Source: an uncultured Bacteroidales bacterium (GTDB lineage: Bacteria > Bacteroidota > Bacteroidia > Bacteroidales > UBA932). Taken from it: a DNA stretch of 64,000 nt. A program made the position numbers and the translations under genes. This document shows, in pieces, positions 35,050-42,838 of the stretch. Location of the stretch: positions 62,001 through 126,000 of the forward strand of contig ONEF01000003.1 of assembly GCA_900316795.1 (NCBI GenBank), in the 5' to 3' direction. The notes beneath the pieces were generated by a model. That model did not search any database. It was not told the origin of the DNA and saw nothing but the letters and a program-made list of their open reading frames with translations. How positions within the stretch are numbered: position 1 is the stretch's first letter; every line of letters begins with the position of its first letter.

Positions 35050-35871
35050 ATGAAGAAGTTTGCTCTCATAGGAAATCCCATCAAGCATTCGCTGAGCCCG
35101 GTTCTGTTCAAGGCTGCATACCCTTCTGCATCTGGAAACCAAGAACAGGTGCAAGAAGAACCTATGGTATATGACCTTGTAGAAGAGCTGTCCATTGACA
35201 AATCTATTGCACGCTTAAGGCAAGAAGGCTACTGCGGGGCAAATGTCACAGCTCCCTTCAAGGAGAGCGCAATGCGGTTTGTCACCGACCCTGACCCCGT
35301 TTCAAAGACTCTGGGCGCCACCAACCTCATCCTCTTAAAAGGCGACAGAATCTTTAGCTATAACACAGACTACCTGGCAGTCAGGAGAATGGTCCGGGAA
35401 TACAAGACCGGCCTCAGCGAGTCTGATGCTCCTGAAGATGTTGCAGCACTCGTCATAGGTTGCGCAGGTGCCGGCAAGGCAGCAGCCCTGGCCTGCCGGG
35501 ACGAAGGCCTGGAAACCTTGATCATCAACCGCACCCAAAAGAAAGCGGAAACCTTTGCAGACCAAATAAAGGTAAAGGCCATTAACATCGCCGAGGCTGA
35601 CAGCATGCTGAAAAAGACAGACGGCAGATTCCTTGTCATCTATGCCATCCCGGCTCCCGACGGAGTTTTCAGTGAGGTACTCAAAAGTTGCTCACAGACC
35701 GGTCAAGAAATGACATGCAACAATCCGGACAGCAGGATCACGGTCATTGAAGCAAATTACAAGGACCCTTGCCTGAACCCGGAAACCGGCCTAAGGTGGC
35801 TCAAGTACCAAGCCGTGGAGAGTTTCAGGCTGATGACGGGCATAGCTCCTAATGAAAGCAGATTCCAGTAG
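35050..35871 (+). CDS. aroE: Shikimate dehydrogenase
   Basis: The 273-residue product starts MKKFALIGNPIKHSLSPVLF, the shikimate-binding Ser motif. It has the catalytic Lys in GANVTAPFKES and the Asp in FSYNTDYLAV. The nucleotide-binding loop is IGCAGAGKAAALA (family GAGGA), and QAVESFRLMTG is near the end. It reduces 3-dehydroshikimate with NADPH. It begins 23 bases after the interrupted ATPase gene, which may provide its transcription. The kinase for the next pathway step is aroK at 28315. Confidence 0.93.
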   Translation: MKKFALIGNPIKHSLSPVLFKAAYPSASGNQEQVQEEPMVYDLVEELSIDKSIARLRQEGYCGANVTAPFKESAMRFVTDPDPVSKTLGATNLILLKGDRIFSYNTDYLAVRRMVREYKTGLSESDAPEDVAALVIGCAGAGKAAALACRDEGLETLIINRTQKKAETFADQIKVKAINIAEADSMLKKTDGRFLVIYAIPAPDGVFSEVLKSCSQTGQEMTCNNPDSRITVIEANYKDPCLNPETGLRWLKYQAVESFRLMTGIAPNESRFQ

Positions 35872-35879
35872 CCTGTTTT

Positions 35880-35910
35880 TTTGTCCCTCGCGATTATTTT
35901 TCTATCTTTG
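35880..35910 (+). promoter_or_regulatory. Promoter of the small ORF / fimbrillin-like gene
   Basis: TTTG at 35880-35883, 19 bases, then TATCTTTG at 35903-35910 match the Bacteroidales -33/-7 consensus well. The predicted leader of about 70 bases is GA/T-mixed and has no clear hairpin. Confidence 0.7.
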
Positions 35911-35988
35911 TTAGCAAGGAGGGTTGCATTCCTCTTTATCCCGGGAGGATAATGTATTGAATATTAACAAATTATAACCTTATATCGT

Positions 35989-36117
35989 ATGAAAAACAAA
36001 AAATTCTATCTTGCTCCTGAATGTGAGTTTCAGGAGCTGGAACCGGAAAACAGCCTGCTGACAACCAGCACAACTGAAGGTATTGAGATACCGGACAGTG
36101 ATGAACAAGATTTCTAA
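35989..36117 (+). CDS. 42-residue peptide preceding the fimbrillin-like gene
   Basis: The ATG at 35989 opens a 42-codon frame ending TAA at 36115-36117. The peptide begins MKNKKFYLAPECEFQELEPE, continues NSLLTTSTTEGIEIP and ends SDEQDF. It has no signal peptide. The N-terminus is basic with one Cys, and the tail is acidic and ends in Phe. I recall similar short peptides (MKKKYxAPxxE..., ending in acidic residues plus Phe) in other Bacteroidales near surface-protein genes. A strong promoter lies upstream, and the lipoprotein gene starts 7 or 19 bases after the stop, so translation of the two is probably linked. Function is unknown. Confidence 0.7.
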   Translation: MKNKKFYLAPECEFQELEPENSLLTTSTTEGIEIPDSDEQDF

Positions 36118-36136
36118 CCTTTAAATGCGCACAAAA

Positions 36137-37024
36137 ATGAAACTTACAAGATTATTTCTCGGAATTTGCTGCGCAGCCGCAGCACTCATCTCCTGCAGCA
36201 AGGCAGAAAAAGTAACCAAAGAGGCACCGACCCGTCCAATGACCATTACCCTGAGCACAGATGAGGCTTCTACAAAAATCTCTGTCGATTACAACGGCAC
36301 AGACAAGTACACCCACAAATGGCAATCAGGAGACGCCATCTCTGTTCGTACCATTATAGATGGTGTTGGATACAACGACAAATTCGAACTTGTTTCCGGG
36401 GCCGGAACCAACACCGGTGTTTTCTCCTGCGCAACCAGTCACATACCTGCTTCAGGAGTGGCAAGACCCACCTTCTTTTATCCTTATACTGCGGAAAAAA
36501 GTGGTACTGGCTGGTGGAAAAGAAGCATTGAAAATCAGGGGAACGGAAGCCTTGCCAATCTCGGCAAATATGATATGCTCTATGCTGAAGCAATATATAC
36601 TGACGGTGTTTTCGATCGTTATCCGTCAGGTGGAACCCCATTCCTTCAAGTGTTTTTCTTGAAACTTCCGGCAGGACTTCAGCTGGTAGGAAACTCCTCC
36701 GGCAGCCATTCTGTAGATATCGAATTGAGCGGTACAGGCGAAACTGAAGTTGTTATCGAATTTCTCAACAATGTAAATCTTAACACTGCCACTACAAATA
36801 CAGGTACCATCAAGCTTACGGGTGTGGCCCTTTTAGACGGCAAACTTGTTTCAGATACATATATTGCGGGCCATACTAACTATGGTTCAGACCGGACTTT
36901 TTCCCTGTCGGTTAAGGAAGGCTCTTCAAACGTAAGTTATGACCTCACCCGTTCAGGTTGGTTAGAAGATGGGACAGTGTACAAACTTTCCCAGACCCAG
37001 TTTACTCCGGTAAAGAACTTCTAG
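36137..37024 (+). CDS. Fimbrillin-like lipoprotein
   Basis: The product of 295 residues has a lipoprotein signal (MKLTRLFLGICCAAAALISC, then SKAEK). An ATG at 36125 would add four residues. The N-terminal domain has the pattern of fimbrillin-like proteins: TITLSTDEASTKISVDY, then YTHKWQSGDAISVR, and a beta-rich remainder ending in YDLTRSGWLEDGTVYKLSQT. By family knowledge such proteins are adhesin or pilus subunits, or orphan relatives, on the cell surface. No pilus-assembly genes are adjacent, so it may act alone. A strong terminator follows at 37086. Confidence 0.75.
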   Translation: MKLTRLFLGICCAAAALISCSKAEKVTKEAPTRPMTITLSTDEASTKISVDYNGTDKYTHKWQSGDAISVRTIIDGVGYNDKFELVSGAGTNTGVFSCATSHIPASGVARPTFFYPYTAEKSGTGWWKRSIENQGNGSLANLGKYDMLYAEAIYTDGVFDRYPSGGTPFLQVFFLKLPAGLQLVGNSSGSHSVDIELSGTGETEVVIEFLNNVNLNTATTNTGTIKLTGVALLDGKLVSDTYIAGHTNYGSDRTFSLSVKEGSSNVSYDLTRSGWLEDGTVYKLSQTQFTPVKNF

Positions 37025-37085
37025 TTGATCTATGCGCTTGCCAGGAAAGATACATCTCTGAGCCTTGGCAAAGCTATAATACAAG

Positions 37086-37119
37086 ATCCGGCTGCACCTC
37101 AGCCGGATTTTTTCTTTTA
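37086..37119 (+). terminator. Rho-independent terminator after the fimbrillin-like gene
   Basis: ATCCGGCTG, loop CACCT, CAGCCGGAT make a perfect 9-base stem, followed directly by a T-rich run (37108-37119). Confidence 0.9.
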
Positions 37120-37164
37120 TTGCCGAATTTCTCTTTTAAGGTAGAAAATCCTGAGGCTGCCTTG

Positions 37165-37195
37165 TTGCAGTTTATGTTTTTTTGGAGTAACTTTA
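37165..37195 (+). promoter_or_regulatory. Possible ssb promoter
   Basis: TTG at 37165-37167, 20 bases, then TAACTTTA at 37188-37195 resemble the -33/-7 consensus with one change in the last base. The ssb ATG is 21 bases downstream. Confidence 0.4.
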
Positions 37196-37216
37196 CCCGG
37201 TTAAATTTGTTTTATT

Positions 37217-37786
37217 ATGTCATTCAACAAAGTATTGATTTTAGGGAATACCGCCGCAGCGCCTGAGGTAAGGCATCTGGACGGCGGGAGCGTGGTGGCT
37301 AATTTCAGAGTTGCTACATCTGAAGTATTCACAGACAGAAGCGGCAACCGGACTGAAAGGACAGAGTGGCACAACATCGTGTGCTGGAGAAGATTGGCAG
37401 AGTTCGCCGAGAAGTACATTCAGAAGGGAACACAGGTATTCATTGAAGGAAGAATCACAACCCGCGATTACACAGACCTGACCGGCCAGAAAAGATACCG
37501 TACGGAAATAGTAGCGGACAATATCCAGCTGACAGGAAGAAGGCAGGACAATCCGAACGCTCCACAAGGAGGATACCAGGGAGGTCAAGGCGGATACCAG
37601 ACACCTCAGAACAACGGCTACCAGCAGCAAAACTATCAGCCTCAAGGCGGTGGATTCCAACAACCCGCACAAGGCGGTGGATTCCAGCAATCTCAGCCGG
37701 CTCAGAATCCTGCACCACAGGCTCCTATGGATTTCCCTGCACAGGAAGATTTCAACGACACAGACGCCAACGACCTTCCATTCTGA
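37217..37786 (+). CDS. ssb: Single-stranded DNA-binding protein
   Basis: The 189-residue product has an OB-fold at residues 1-110 (MSFNKVLILGNTAAAPEVRH, TEWHNIVCWRRLAEFAEKYI, GTQVFIEGRITTRDYTD). A Gly/Gln-rich flexible linker (about 115-170) and the conserved acidic tip DANDLPF follow. The tip binds repair and replication partners. The linker contains a small repeat (QGGGFQQ twice). The gene is flanked by its own probable promoter and followed by purA after 91 bases. Confidence 0.95.
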   Translation: MSFNKVLILGNTAAAPEVRHLDGGSVVANFRVATSEVFTDRSGNRTERTEWHNIVCWRRLAEFAEKYIQKGTQVFIEGRITTRDYTDLTGQKRYRTEIVADNIQLTGRRQDNPNAPQGGYQGGQGGYQTPQNNGYQQQNYQPQGGGFQQPAQGGGFQQSQPAQNPAPQAPMDFPAQEDFNDTDANDLPF

Positions 37787-37877
37787 TTTTGGGATGATGA
37801 GAATGACAATCATCGCGATAATCCTGTAAAACTCAAGCAATTATTCAAGACAAACAAAATAAAGTTCAATTTGACTT

Positions 37878-39179
37878 ATGAAAGTTGATGTAGTTTTGGG
37901 CCTTCAATGGGGAGATGAGGGCAAAGGAAAAATAGTTGATGTCCTCGCCAAGAATTACCCTGTAATATGCAGATTCCAAGGAGGACCGAATGCCGGGCAC
38001 TCCCTTCAGTTCTCAGGCAAAAGCTTTGTACTTCACTCAGTTCCTGCCGGAGTTTTCCGCAAGAACACCGTTAACGTAATCGGAAACGGAGTGGTTCTGG
38101 ATCCTGTAATCTTCCAGGAAGAGTGCCAGGCCATAGCCAAGATGGGAGTTGATCCGACCAAGAACATAATCATCTCAAAAAGAGCGCATCTGATACTCCC
38201 TACCCACAGAGTGATGGATGCTGCCTCTGAAGCCAGCCTCGGTAAAGCCAAAATCGGTTCCACACTCAAAGGCATAACCCCAACCTATACAGACAAGACC
38301 GCAAGAAAAGGACTAAGGGTTGGAGATGTCCTTGCACCGGATTTCAAGAAGAGGTACGACAGCCTCAGGCAAAAGCACCTGGAAACTCTCAAGCAGTTTG
38401 GCTTCGAATACCTCAAAGGCAAAGTCAAGAGCCAGGATGCCGCACTTGAATTCGACCTCAAGACAATGGAAACCGAGTGGATGAAGGCCATAGACTACCT
38501 CAAGAAGTTCAGGATAGTTGACGGCGAATACGAACTGAATTCCATGCTCGCCACCAAGAAAGCTCTGGCGGAAGGAGCGCAGGGAACTATGCTGGACGTG
38601 GACTTTGGAGCCTATCCTTTTGTAACCAGTTCTTCAACGATTTGCGCTGGAGCCTGCACCGGACTGGGCGTGGCCCCCGGCAAGATCGGCAAGGTTTACG
38701 GCGTGTTCAAGGCATATTGCACCAGAGTTGGAAGCGGCCCGTTCCCTACTGAACTCAGCGATGCAGTCGGCGAAGAAATCCGCCAGAAAGGCCACGAGTT
38801 CGGAGCCACCACCGGCAGGCCGAGAAGGACCGGTTGGCTGGACCTTCCTGCCCTGAAATTCGCGATTATGGTTGACGGGGTTACAGACCTGATAATGATG
38901 AAGGCAGACGTGCTGGACACCTTCGACACCATAAAGGTTGCTGTAGGATACAAGGTAAACGGCAAGAAGACAGACCGCTACCCGTTTGACACCGCAGCCG
39001 TCATAGAACCTGTTTACAAGGAGTTCAAAGGCTGGAAGAAAGACCTTACCAAGTGCAAGAGCGGCGCTGAGCTTCCGGCTGCCTTCAAACGCTACATCGC
39101 TTTCATAGAAAAGGAACTGGGAGTCAAGATCACCTACGTTTCAGTAGGGCCTGACCGCTCCCAGACCATCAAGCTCTAA
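37878..39179 (+). CDS. purA: Adenylosuccinate synthetase
   Basis: The 433-residue product has the N-terminal GTP loop LGLQWGDEGKGKIVDVLAK with the catalytic Asp. FQGGPNAGHSL carries the catalytic His. The GTTGRPRR region follows (here GATTGRPRRTGWLDLPALKF), with ITYVSVGPDRSQTI at the end. It converts IMP and aspartate to adenylosuccinate, the first step to AMP. The gene is followed by a repeat-rich convergent intergenic region with a bidirectional terminator. Confidence 0.96.
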   Translation: MKVDVVLGLQWGDEGKGKIVDVLAKNYPVICRFQGGPNAGHSLQFSGKSFVLHSVPAGVFRKNTVNVIGNGVVLDPVIFQEECQAIAKMGVDPTKNIIISKRAHLILPTHRVMDAASEASLGKAKIGSTLKGITPTYTDKTARKGLRVGDVLAPDFKKRYDSLRQKHLETLKQFGFEYLKGKVKSQDAALEFDLKTMETEWMKAIDYLKKFRIVDGEYELNSMLATKKALAEGAQGTMLDVDFGAYPFVTSSSTICAGACTGLGVAPGKIGKVYGVFKAYCTRVGSGPFPTELSDAVGEEIRQKGHEFGATTGRPRRTGWLDLPALKFAIMVDGVTDLIMMKADVLDTFDTIKVAVGYKVNGKKTDRYPFDTAAVIEPVYKEFKGWKKDLTKCKSGAELPAAFKRYIAFIEKELGVKITYVSVGPDRSQTIKL

Positions 39180-39200
39180 GCAATCAAAGCAGCTGATCAC

Positions 39201-39337
39201 AAACCGCAAACAGCCATCCCAAACGGCGCTGCGTGCAAACAGCAATCCAAACGGCGCTGCGTGCAAACAGCAATCCCAAACGCGCTGCGTGCAAACAGCA
39301 ATCCCAAACGCGCTGCGTGCAAACAGCAATCCCAAAC
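39201..39337. repeat. 28-bp tandem repeat array
   Basis: Four units of 28 bases (39226-39253, 39254-39281, 39282-39309, 39310-39337) each begin GCGCTGCGTGCAAACAGCAA. The last three are identical, and the first differs by one deletion plus one added G. A degenerate half-unit lies at 39201-39225. A fifth unit start (GCGCTGC) merges into the left arm of the terminator element at 39341. There are no spacers, so this is not CRISPR. 28 is not divisible by 3 and no gene is encoded. Confidence 0.92.
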
Positions 39338-39340
39338 GCG

Positions 39341-39447
39341 CTGCCGCTTAATTAGCTCACAATCAGCACATTATTAAAACTCCCTCCCCCTAAAAACAAG
39401 GGAGGGAGTTTTAATAATTCATTCACTATCAGCACTTTAAGCGGCAG
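39341..39447. repeat. Bracketed terminator element, copy A
   Basis: CTGCCGCTTAA (39341-39351) and its exact complement TTAAGCGGCAG (39437-39447) bracket a perfect 19-base hairpin. The whole is 107 bases. A second element with the same outer arms, 106 bases long and with a different hairpin, lies at 60585-60690. Both are between convergent genes. Confidence 0.85.
39370..39418. terminator. Bidirectional terminator between purA and MFS gene
   Basis: ATTATTAAAACTCCCTCCC (39370-39388) pairs perfectly with 39400-39418 around an 11-base loop. The stem has A-rich and T-rich ends on both strands, so it can terminate purA and the convergent transporter gene. Confidence 0.88.
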
Positions 39448-39455
39448 GGCTTTTC

Positions 39456-39586
39456 CCCTTGGTAGATGTACCTGCAATCCAGGTTAACTTCCCTTGGAGG
39501 CGGCTGCAATCCAGGCTAACTTCCCTTGGTGGACGCGCCTGCAACCCAGACTAACTTTCCTTGGAGGCGGCTGCAATCCAGGCGGG
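39456..39586. repeat. Alternating 35/32-bp tandem repeat array
   Basis: Units start CCCTTGG and end GGCTAACTT or a variant: 39456-39490 (35 bases), 39491-39522 (32), 39523-39557 (35), 39558-39586 (partial, 32-type). Longer units carry TAGATGTACC or TGGACGCGCC where the shorter have AGGCGG. So the original duplication was of a two-part unit of about 67 bases. No coding frame runs through it. Confidence 0.85.
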
Positions 39587-39623
39587 TAATTCTTGATGCC
39601 TGTCGCTGACAGAAACGGGACCG

Positions 39624-41045
39624 CTACTTCTTCTTGTTCGGCAGGTCGAGCTCCAGCTGAGGGTTCTTCTTTGAAGAAGCCTTGAGCAGGAGAGATACGA
39701 TGACTGCAACGATTCCAAGACCGATGAAGATGTACTCTGCTCTTACGGCAGCGGTAATCTCCTGGGCGTGGTTGCCGGCGTCAATCACATACTTTTTGAG
39801 GACTCCGCCAACGAAGATAGGAACCAGGAGCATACCCATGTTCTGGATCCAGTAGATCAGTGAGTAAGCAGTTCCCAGATTCTTCTCAGGGATGATCTTT
39901 GGAACGCTCGGCCACATTGCTGCAGGAACAAGGCTGTATCCTATTCCGAGGATTCCGATGGCGCCGTAACCTGCAATCTGGCTTCCTTCAGGGGCAAATG
40001 CTATGATAAGGTGAGCGGCAAGAACCATGCAGCTTCCCAGAATCATCCAGGTGGTTGCCTTTCCGATCTTGTCAACCAGAATTCCGAACAGAGGTGTTCC
40101 GATAACCGTGCAGAACGGAATCATGGATACCATCCAGGCAGCGGTCTCGACATCCAGTCCGAATCTCGGGATTATGATTGATGTAGCAAACTTCTTGAAT
40201 GAAATGATGCAGCAGTAGAAGAATACGCAAAGCAGGGAAATGAGGATGTAGTGCTTGTTTGTCAGAATCTTGAAGATGTCTGAGAACTTGAACTTGTCGT
40301 CCTCGCTGGTTTCCTTGGTATCGGTTTCTCCGGTCTGCTTGTCGAACTTGGCGTCCATCGTGATAAACACGCTCCAGAGTATGATTCCGAGAATCATTAT
40401 GGCAAGGCCTACCAGAGCAGGACGGTTAGTCTCGGCGAAGGTGTAGAGAGCGTCTTTGGCGTGTTCTCCAACCAGCACCGGAGAAAGCACGAAGGCCATT
40501 GCCGTACCCAGTCTGGCGATTGCCAGCTGCGCACCCATTGCAAATGCCATTTCCTTGCCTTTGAACCACTTGGCGATGGAACGTGTTACGGCCACTCCGG
40601 CAATCTCACTGCCCAGGCCAAACAGCATGCAGCCCACATAAGCCAGCCAGAGAGAAGGCTTGGCTATTCCAACGGAAGTGTGCATCCAGTTTGCCAGGCC
40701 GCTTCCGTTGAAACTTTCTGATATGGCATAAGCCACGATGGCGGCACCGCCAACCATCATTCCAACGAAGATTGAGCCTGTCACCCTGACGCCCCACTTG
40801 TCAAGGAGCATACCGCAGATGATAAGTCCACCCCATACGCACAGGAAGGAATAACCGCCGGCATAGAAGCCGTAGTTCTGGGAATCCCATCCGAGTTGGA
40901 GCATTTCAGGAGTCTTGAAGATATGGCTCAGGGTTGAGAACATATCGTCAAAGAAATACGATGCGAACATCGGGACCACGAGACAGGCAAGCACAATCCA
41001 CCTTGCGCTCTTGGAGTCTCGGAGAAGTTTAACTGCTTTGTTCAT
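39624..41045 (-). CDS. MFS transporter, paralogue 1
   Basis: The 473-residue product has about 12 membrane helices in two halves around a charged central loop (DAKFDKQTGETDTKETSEDD). The N-terminus (KLLRDSKSARWIVLACLVVP) matches that of the two other transporters nearby. After helix 2 the MFS loop motif appears as LLDKWGVRVTGS, and in the second half as LVDKIGKATTW. The substrate is unknown. It lies 60 bases downstream of paralogue 2 on the same strand and probably shares its promoter. Confidence 0.88.
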   Translation of the reverse strand: MNKAVKLLRDSKSARWIVLACLVVPMFASYFFDDMFSTLSHIFKTPEMLQLGWDSQNYGFYAGGYSFLCVWGGLIICGMLLDKWGVRVTGSIFVGMMVGGAAIVAYAISESFNGSGLANWMHTSVGIAKPSLWLAYVGCMLFGLGSEIAGVAVTRSIAKWFKGKEMAFAMGAQLAIARLGTAMAFVLSPVLVGEHAKDALYTFAETNRPALVGLAIMILGIILWSVFITMDAKFDKQTGETDTKETSEDDKFKFSDIFKILTNKHYILISLLCVFFYCCIISFKKFATSIIIPRFGLDVETAAWMVSMIPFCTVIGTPLFGILVDKIGKATTWMILGSCMVLAAHLIIAFAPEGSQIAGYGAIGILGIGYSLVPAAMWPSVPKIIPEKNLGTAYSLIYWIQNMGMLLVPIFVGGVLKKYVIDAGNHAQEITAAVRAEYIFIGLGIVAVIVSLLLKASSKKNPQLELDLPNKKK

Positions 41046-41105
41046 CTTATTATGTTTATTTATGTTGTTTCACTTGGTTCTGCTTAATGCAGTTTATGTT
41101 GTTTC

Positions 41106-42734
41106 TTATTTTTCATCCTTGATGTTAGGAAGCTCCAGCCCATAGCCTTTCTTGCGGTCTATCCTCTTGAGGACAAAGCCAAGGAAGAGAGCCGCCACTC
41201 CAAGGAAGGCAAGCATCAGAAGCGGAGCCGTGTAGTTGAGCTGAGTAGGATCTTCCACGCCCGGGTTGGTCTTGTCCAGGATTTTGCCGATAAGCAGAGG
41301 GAAGAGCCACAAACCTATGTTCTGAATCCAGAATATCAGAGCGTATGCGCTACCTATGATCTTCTGGTCCACCAGTTTAGGTACGCTTGGCCACAATGAG
41401 GCCGGAACCAGTGAGAATGAAGAGCCAAGAACCAGGATTGTTACATAAGCTATAATAACTCCGCCAACCTGGTTGCCTTTGAACATAGGGAGTATGAAGG
41501 CAAAGGTAAGGTGGCAGAAGATAAGAAGCAAAGAACCCAGAACCAACATTGAGGCAGCCTTTCCCTTATGATCGACATAGCTTCCGAGAATAGGAGTGAT
41601 ACCTACTGCAAGCAGAGGGAATACTGCAAAGATAGTCTCCGCGCTCTGCCTCATATAACCCATATAGCAGAATACGACAAGAGCTATTATCGCGATGGCA
41701 AGCATAAAGAACTTCATGCCTTTCTTCTTGGAGAAATTGCTCATGAAGGCCGCTGCTGCAACAACCAGCATTATAACATACTGGACTATGGTCACTGTAT
41801 TGGTAGCCCAGAATGAATCCTGAGGAACCTCAGTGAAAGCAAGGTTGCACTGCAGCATGTTGACGGCATACTTCTGGAAAGGGAAAATCGCTGAGTAATA
41901 GAGAACGCACAGAAGGGCGACAATCCAGAAACCGCTGCTACGCAGGATTGCGCCTATGTCACTGATCTTGAACGGATCGTCTTTTTCTTCAGCCTCTCCG
42001 GTCTGGGCATCGAGCTTCTTGTCCATGAAGAAATAGACAATAAACATTATCAGGGCTATCATCAGCAGGACAACGCCGAAGGCCACTGAACGGGACACTT
42101 CAACGTGCTCACCCATCTTGGCGAACATCGGTGAGAATATCATGCAAGTTGCAACTCCAAGCCTGGCGAGAGCCATCTCGGAACCCATTGCAAGAGCCAT
42201 TTCCCTGCCTTTGAACCACTTGACGATACCTCTTGAAACGGTGATGCCGGCCATCTCCGCCCCGCAGCCGAAAATCATGAAGCCCACCGCAGCGAATTTG
42301 GCGGAGGCAGGCATGCCCCTGTAGAAAGGAGAAATTCCCAGTTCGTCGAAAACTGGGATGTAGTTGAGGTTGTTGTCAAACCAGGTAGCAATAGATGTGC
42401 CGCTGAAACTTGGCTCTATGGCATACCATTTTATAACGGCACCTACAAGCATCACAACCCCGGAGAGAACCGCCGTGAACCTCACGCCCATCTTGTCCAG
42501 GATGATACCTGCAAAGATGAGGAAGAACACAAACACGTTCAGGAAGGTTTCGGACCCCTGCATCGTGCCGAATGCGGTTGAATCCCAACCTCTTGTCTCC
42601 TGCATCAAGTCTTTGATCGGGCTCAGGATGTCCATGAAGATATAAGCACAGAACATCGCCAGCGCAAGCAGCAGGAGTGCTGTCCAGCGCATTGCAGCCG
42701 AATCTCTTAGCGTCTTTTTTATCTCAGTTGTCAT
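41106..42734 (-). CDS. MFS transporter, paralogue 2
   Basis: The 542-residue product resembles paralogue 1 in its N-terminus (LRDSAAMRWTALLLLALAMF), loop motif (ILDKMGVRFTA), central acidic loop (KKLDAQTGEAEEKDD) and C-terminal end (LKRIDRKKGYGLELPN). It is about 70 residues longer because of extra loops. About 12 membrane helices are expected. The DRKKGYGL ending is shared with paralogue 3. The gene is divergent from paralogue 3 over a 104-base gap containing a perfect inverted repeat. Confidence 0.88.
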   Translation of the reverse strand: MTTEIKKTLRDSAAMRWTALLLLALAMFCAYIFMDILSPIKDLMQETRGWDSTAFGTMQGSETFLNVFVFFLIFAGIILDKMGVRFTAVLSGVVMLVGAVIKWYAIEPSFSGTSIATWFDNNLNYIPVFDELGISPFYRGMPASAKFAAVGFMIFGCGAEMAGITVSRGIVKWFKGREMALAMGSEMALARLGVATCMIFSPMFAKMGEHVEVSRSVAFGVVLLMIALIMFIVYFFMDKKLDAQTGEAEEKDDPFKISDIGAILRSSGFWIVALLCVLYYSAIFPFQKYAVNMLQCNLAFTEVPQDSFWATNTVTIVQYVIMLVVAAAAFMSNFSKKKGMKFFMLAIAIIALVVFCYMGYMRQSAETIFAVFPLLAVGITPILGSYVDHKGKAASMLVLGSLLLIFCHLTFAFILPMFKGNQVGGVIIAYVTILVLGSSFSLVPASLWPSVPKLVDQKIIGSAYALIFWIQNIGLWLFPLLIGKILDKTNPGVEDPTQLNYTAPLLMLAFLGVAALFLGFVLKRIDRKKGYGLELPNIKDEK

Positions 42735-42781
42735 TGTTTATGGTTTTTATAGATCAATTCTTCAATTACGTCCGTATTTGA

Positions 42782-42817
42782 CTTCGCAATTTACAAAATA
42801 TTGAGTAAATTGCGAAG
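42782..42817. promoter_or_regulatory. Perfect 13-bp inverted repeat between divergent MFS genes
   Basis: CTTCGCAATTTAC (42782-42794), a 10-base spacer, then GTAAATTGCGAAG (42805-42817) are exact complements. Position in the intergenic space of two divergent transporters fits a dimeric repressor or activator operator. No T-run follows, so a terminator is unlikely. Confidence 0.7.
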
Positions 42818-42838
42818 AATTTTATTTGAGGAACTCTT

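Noticed and set aside
39141..39335. 64-residue minus-strand frame over the 28-bp array
   Set aside because: The 28-base period is not a multiple of three, so the peptide merely cycles through three frames. It has no start signal and overlaps the purA 3' end.
39226..39337. 28-bp direct repeats considered as a CRISPR array
   Set aside because: Repeats are head-to-tail without spacers, and no cas gene is in the window.
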